Below, in pieces: positions 5,893 to 9,733 of a stretch of 9,733 bases of DNA. Source of the stretch: an uncultured Bacilli bacterium (lineage in GTDB: Bacteria; Bacillota_I; Bacilli_A; RFN20; CAG-826). Position 1 is the stretch's first letter. Every line of letters begins with the position of its first letter. Under the pieces are notes generated by a model. It was given only the letters and a program-made list of their open reading frames with translations, ran no database searches and was not told the origin of the DNA. A program made the translations under genes and the position numbers. Location: NCBI GenBank assembly GCA_934162685.1, contig CAKPJO010000055.1, positions 1 through 9,733 of the forward strand, read 5' to 3'.

Positions 5893-7773
5893 TTATGCAT
5901 CAAAATTGCTTATGTAATACTCTAATAAGTCATCATATTCTTTTTCTAATTGCTTTTGCTTTGCTTCTAATTCTTGCATTTTTTTAGAATTCATATAATT
6001 TTCTTCTAAAAATTGAGAGTTTTTAACTTCATTGATTTTGTCTTCTAATACTTTTAGCTTATCTTCACATTTTAATTTAGATAATCCAGTGTTTTTAGTT
6101 TTGACTATGTTTTTCTTTTCTTTCTTTTCTTTTGTATCAGTGGATGATAAAAATAAGTCTTTTAAATTTTCCTTAAGTGAAGCATAGTTTCCTTCTTCAA
6201 TGTAGACTTTATGATTACTAATATACAAAATCTTATTAGCTAATGTATCAACAAAATATCTATCATGTGAAACTAATATAATTGCACCATTATAACTTTC
6301 TAAAGCGCTTATTAAAGCTTCTTTAGCAATTAAATCAAGGTGATTAGTGGGTTCATCTAGTAAGAGCAAATCATAATTGCTTAATACAAGTTTTGCAAGT
6401 ATCAAACGCATTTTTTCCCCGCCTGATAATACTTTTACTTCTTTGAATACATCATCTTCATGAAACCCAAATTTCCCGAGATGATTTCTTATATCTTTTT
6501 CTAACATATTATCAAAAGAATACTGAATATATTCGATAAGCGTGTACGAGCAATTATCAAGGCTAAAGTCATTTTGCTCAAGATATCCTATGTTTAATGG
6601 TCTTAAAAAATCAATGGAACCACTTAATAATTTTATTTGGTGCATAATAGTTTTTAAAATGGTTGTTTTTCCACAGCCGTTATCACCCATAATTGCTAAG
6701 TGATCGTCACTAAATAATGTTAAATTTACTTCGTCGAATAAAGGTGCCTTATATCCAAATAGGCAAGAAGTAAATAACAATATCTTTTTTCCTTTTAAAC
6801 TATCTCCTTGAAAAGATATTTTTAAACTACTTTTAGATTCATATGGTTTATCAATCATTTTCATATGCTCTAGTTTCTTTTCACGGTCTTTCGCTCTAGC
6901 AACAAATCTTGGTTTAGGTTTGAAATATTCAATAAACCTTTTAAGCTTTTCGATTTCTTTTTGTTGAGCGTTATAGTTTTTTAATTGTAATTCATAACGG
7001 AGTTTTTTCTCGTTTAAGTATTGGTCATAATTGCCTTTATAAATGTTTAATTCTTTGTTTTCTAATTCGAAAATGCGATTAGCTAAACTATTAATAAAAT
7101 ATCGGTCATGCGAAACAAACAAAATTGTACCTGGATAACTTTTTAAGTAATCTTCGAGCCAATCAATTGTAGATATATCAAGGTGGTTAGTGGGTTCATC
7201 AAGTATTAATAAATCTGGTTTTATTAATAATAATTTTGCAAACGCCATTTTAGTTCTTTCTCCACCAGAAAAAGAAATTATTTTGCGATTGAAATCTTCT
7301 TTTTTAAATCCAAATTTAAGTAAAATCATTTCGACAAGATAATGATAATCATATCCACCACAAGCTTCAAAATAATTTAACTTTTTGGCATATTCTTTGT
7401 GTAGATCTTCATCGTTAGGATTTATAGACATTTTATTTGCTAATTCTTCAAGTTCTTTTTCACGTTGAATCTGTGCTTTAAATACATCCATGGCTTCATC
7501 ATAAAGAGTATTATTAGTGTCATTAATTACTTTTTGAGATAGATATCCGACAACAACGTTTTTTGGGATTGATATTTCGCTAGGCGTTTCGTTAGAGGGA
7601 TTAGAAGAAAGACTTTCTTCACCGATTATTATTTTAATAAGTGTAGATTTTCCACATCCATTAGGTCCCACAATAGCAACACGGTCTTTTTCGTTCACAC
7701 TAAAATTTAGACCTTTAAACATTAATTCGGATCCGAAAAATTTTGTGATATTAGTTCCTTGTATAACTGCCAT
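5893..7773 (-). CDS. ABC-F family ATP-binding protein (YdiF/Uup-like)
   Basis: 626 residues with two ATP-binding cassettes and no membrane helices. ABC-F proteins act on the ribosome, as translation factors or antibiotic-resistance factors, rather than as transporters. Cassette 1: Walker A GPNGCGKST (36-44), signature SFSGGE (167-172), Walker B LLILDEP (188-194), switch His in SHDRYF (222). An interdomain linker (about 240-310) is rich in basic residues, with FIEYFKPKPRFVARAKDREKK as its tip. Cassette 2: GDNGCGKTT (363-371), LSGGE (449-453), LLLLDEP (468-474), SHDRYF (502-507). A charged coiled-coil tail (about 545-620) resembles YdiF/Uup. Both cassettes look catalytically complete. Its ATG follows the DUF6320 TAG after only two bases and has no clear RBS, pointing to translational coupling. 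Housekeeping versus resistance cannot be decided. Confidence 0.95.
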   Translation of the reverse strand: MAVIQGTNITKFFGSELMFKGLNFSVNEKDRVAIVGPNGCGKSTLIKIIIGEESLSSNPSNETPSEISIPKNVVVGYLSQKVINDTNNTLYDEAMDVFKAQIQREKELEELANKMSINPNDEDLHKEYAKKLNYFEACGGYDYHYLVEMILLKFGFKKEDFNRKIISFSGGERTKMAFAKLLLIKPDLLILDEPTNHLDISTIDWLEDYLKSYPGTILFVSHDRYFINSLANRIFELENKELNIYKGNYDQYLNEKKLRYELQLKNYNAQQKEIEKLKRFIEYFKPKPRFVARAKDREKKLEHMKMIDKPYESKSSLKISFQGDSLKGKKILLFTSCLFGYKAPLFDEVNLTLFSDDHLAIMGDNGCGKTTILKTIMHQIKLLSGSIDFLRPLNIGYLEQNDFSLDNCSYTLIEYIQYSFDNMLEKDIRNHLGKFGFHEDDVFKEVKVLSGGEKMRLILAKLVLSNYDLLLLDEPTNHLDLIAKEALISALESYNGAIILVSHDRYFVDTLANKILYISNHKVYIEEGNYASLKENLKDLFLSSTDTKEKKEKKNIVKTKNTGLSKLKCEDKLKVLEDKINEVKNSQFLEENYMNSKKMQELEAKQKQLEKEYDDLLEYYISNFDA

Positions 7774-7775
7774 AA

Positions 7776-8474
7776 CTATAAATGAAAACGCTTCTTGAAT
7801 TCTTCGGTTGTATCTTTAAAATGGAACACAAACATGGCAATAAGAGTAATGACGCCAGTACCGATGGTGGCTAAAGCCATCCATTTAATATAGAAACATA
7901 AGCCGAGTTGATAGAATAAGAAGTATAACCCTTCTAATAATGATAAAATAAACAAATACATAATTGAGTCACAATAAAACTCTTTTTTTACTGTTGCTAG
8001 CACAAACATGCCAATAGATGTAGCCATTAATAATGATGGTAAAGCATAATTTAATGACCACATAGTTTCACGGTTCACACGTGTCACTAAACAAACACAT
8101 AATTCTACAAGTACAACGAGCACCATTGTTGATAGCGATTGAGAAAATATTTTTGTTGGAATATTTCCACGTGATAAAATTACATAACGCACGGATAACC
8201 AAATATAAGGAACACCAACGACTACTAAAACACACCAATATAAAGGATGTTCATTGCTAAATGTGTATATATTTACAACTATCGAAGCAATAACAGCTAC
8301 AAGCGATACAAAGAGAAGTATTTTTGTCACAAGTGACATTTTTTCTTTTATCTTTTTCTTTGGATAAGGTTGATAATCCATTGGTTTATTATCATCTTCG
8401 AGAATTTGATAACATAATGGACATTTTTTGCGATCATTATTGACGCTTACATGACAATGCGGACAATATTTCAT
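7776..8474 (-). CDS. DUF6320-type membrane protein with N-terminal zinc ribbon
   Basis: 232 residues. The N-terminus has a CPHC-x10-CPLC zinc ribbon (Cys4, 7, 18, 21), followed by a polar, Lys-rich linker (25-46) and six hydrophobic segments at about 50-72, 77-100, 112-131, 140-161, 168-188 and 195-218. The C-terminus is short and charged. The basic stretch before the first helix predicts a cytoplasmic ribbon. This matches proteins I recall as DUF6320, often found next to AATase-like acyltransferases; their function is unknown. Here it follows such a gene with a one-base gap, and its strong GGAGGTG RBS lies within the acyltransferase's last codons. A membrane partner or chaperone for the acyltransferase is a guess from context. 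The ABC-F start follows its stop by two bases. Confidence 0.85.
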   Translation of the reverse strand: MKYCPHCHVSVNNDRKKCPLCYQILEDDNKPMDYQPYPKKKIKEKMSLVTKILLFVSLVAVIASIVVNIYTFSNEHPLYWCVLVVVGVPYIWLSVRYVILSRGNIPTKIFSQSLSTMVLVVLVELCVCLVTRVNRETMWSLNYALPSLLMATSIGMFVLATVKKEFYCDSIMYLFILSLLEGLYFLFYQLGLCFYIKWMALATIGTGVITLIAMFVFHFKDTTEEFKKRFHL

Positions 8475-8475
8475 A

Positions 8476-9733
8476 TTATTGCACCTCCAAGTCGTTTGTC
8501 TCCACTACTACATTAATACCAAGTTCAGACATAGTGGCAGCGATTTTTTGAATAGCTAATCGATCAACAAATTTACTTGCGTAAGAGAATACAAATGTAT
8601 TATTAACAGATATAGCTCCCATGTTAACAGGTGAAAGCTTACTAACACCAATCATAAATTCAAATCGATCAATGTAAGGTGCCATTGACTCTGGAATAAC
8701 AATTTTTCCTAAATTAGAAAAACTGACTGTATTAGAATCTTGACCATGCATTTTATAAGCAACACGCATGATAAAGTTTTTAATAGGTAAAGGAAGAATT
8801 TTTACGCAAAAATTTTTTTCAATATTAACATTAGAAACTAATTGACGCATAAGCATATCGCGATTAACTTTGCCTAGGGTTTCTTTGACGTAACCAACCA
8901 CATCTTCGAATGTTAAAGATTTATTTCTAAATTCTCCTGTTGTACGTGTATAAAGCATAAAATTACGCATAGAATGCGAATTAAAATATTTTCGAGCATT
9001 AATTGGTATAAATAAGCGTAAGTTATGCTTTGGTGTTTTCTTTCCTTTGAAGTATACATTATAAAGTGAGTAAAGAATGATAGCGCCCATTAATCCTGTA
9101 ATAGTGGCATTATATTTATGCGCAACTTCTTTTAAATTATCAACGTTTGCAATTAATTGCACTAGGCCTGTCCAATTGTCTTTATAATGCTTTCCTTTGA
9201 TTTGAAAAGCCCGTGGCTCTTTATCTGGTGCTTTAACTTTTGATTCGTAGTTTTCGTTAAAATCATCTAAAGTTTCTGCTGATAATATTTCAACTTCATC
9301 AGTTTGAACACTGCCATCATTTTTAATGCTTTTACCACTATGAATTAAGTAATAATAAACGATAGTTTTTAAAAATTCACTAGCGCCTGTTCCATCGGTT
9401 AAAGCGTGAAACACTTCAAGTGAAATACGTCTACCGAAATATGAAACAGTAAACATAAAACCATTATGAGTGTGAATATGGATTGAATTAAATAAGTATG
9501 GATTTTCTTCTTCGATAATAGGAGAGTTATAATTGTGCTCTAGGTAGTACCAAAAAGCTCCGCGTTTTAATTTTACACATAGCGATGGAAATCTTTTTAA
9601 AGCATCCTTAGTGGCAACTTCTAAAATTGCAGGATTAACATCTTCTTTTAATAAAGCGGATAAGCGGTATCCATTAGTGTCACTACGTTTATAAACAGCA
9701 GGAAAAATTTTTGCTGCATTATCTAATGTAAAC
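8476..9733 (-). CDS. AATase-like (alcohol acetyltransferase / condensation-fold) acyltransferase, 5' end outside window
   Basis: 418 codons are visible and the frame stays open to the right edge, so an ATG at 9456 is internal. The visible start reads FTLDNAAKIFPAVYKR, which is the usual beginning of this family, so only a few residues are missing. The fold is that of CoA-dependent acyltransferases and condensation domains: active-site H-x3-DG (VFHALTDG, His109 and Asp113 of the visible part), a PINARKYFNSHSMRNF block (about 242-257) and SFSNLG (337-342). No signal peptide or membrane helix is evident in the visible part. It transfers an acyl group to an unknown acceptor, so the 'alcohol acetyltransferase' label should not be taken as the substrate. 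It leads into DUF6320 with a one-base gap; that pairing recurs in Firmicutes as far as I recall. Confidence 0.88.
   Translation of the reverse strand, partial: FTLDNAAKIFPAVYKRSDTNGYRLSALLKEDVNPAILEVATKDALKRFPSLCVKLKRGAFWYYLEHNYNSPIIEEENPYLFNSIHIHTHNGFMFTVSYFGRRISLEVFHALTDGTGASEFLKTIVYYYLIHSGKSIKNDGSVQTDEVEILSAETLDDFNENYESKVKAPDKEPRAFQIKGKHYKDNWTGLVQLIANVDNLKEVAHKYNATITGLMGAIILYSLYNVYFKGKKTPKHNLRLFIPINARKYFNSHSMRNFMLYTRTTGEFRNKSLTFEDVVGYVKETLGKVNRDMLMRQLVSNVNIEKNFCVKILPLPIKNFIMRVAYKMHGQDSNTVSFSNLGKIVIPESMAPYIDRFEFMIGVSKLSPVNMGAISVNNTFVFSYASKFVDRLAIQKIAATMSELGINVVVETNDLEVQ

Noticed and set aside
9454..9456. ATG at 9456 as the start of the acyltransferase
   Set aside because: The frame continues to the window edge without a stop, and the upstream residues contain the family's typical LDNAAKIFPA beginning.

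Overview
The window comes from a compact, AT-rich (about 30% GC by eye) low-GC Gram-positive-type genome. Genes are separated by only a few bases, ribosome binding sites (RBS) are strong AGGAGG-like sequences, and stops are TAA or TAG. The one tRNA is tRNA-Trp(CCA) with an encoded CCA end, so nothing suggests UGA reassignment. The gene content (Firmicutes-type ABC-F, YqeY, MepA-like MATE, two-CBS protein, DUF6320 next to an AATase-like acyltransferase) fits an uncultured Bacillota or Bacilli gut-type lineage. That placement is inference.

Layout: (1) <3-641 (+) is the C-terminal part of a TrkH-type potassium uptake subunit, ending at a bidirectional hairpin terminator. Everything else is on the minus strand, so transcription runs from right to left. 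(2) 668-3512 is a four-gene run in the order ogt, tag, two-CBS protein, DUF2188-TM-MBL protein, with gaps of 5, 12 and 20 bases. It joins two alkylation-repair enzymes to a small nucleotide-sensing-type protein and a membrane-anchored ComEC-like metallo-hydrolase. (3) 3585-5222 holds a 72-residue conserved small protein followed by a MATE exporter. (4) 5248-5858 is a promoter, yqeY, tRNA-Trp and a terminator. (5) 5893-9733 is a tightly coupled run of an AATase-like acyltransferase (its first few codons lie outside the window), a zinc-ribbon six-TM DUF6320 protein and an ABC-F ATPase, with junctions of 1 and 2 bases.

The genes mostly look like core or housekeeping-adjacent accessory functions: ion uptake, DNA alkylation repair, drug or metabolite export, translation-factor-like ABC-F and tRNA. 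No mobile element, CRISPR array, prophage or integration scar was seen. The least understood parts are the acyltransferase/DUF6320 pair, whose substrate is unknown, and the DUF2188-TM-MBL fusion. No gene-free stretch exceeds about 160 bases; the longest, between the 72-residue gene and yqeY, is mostly tRNA and its terminator.
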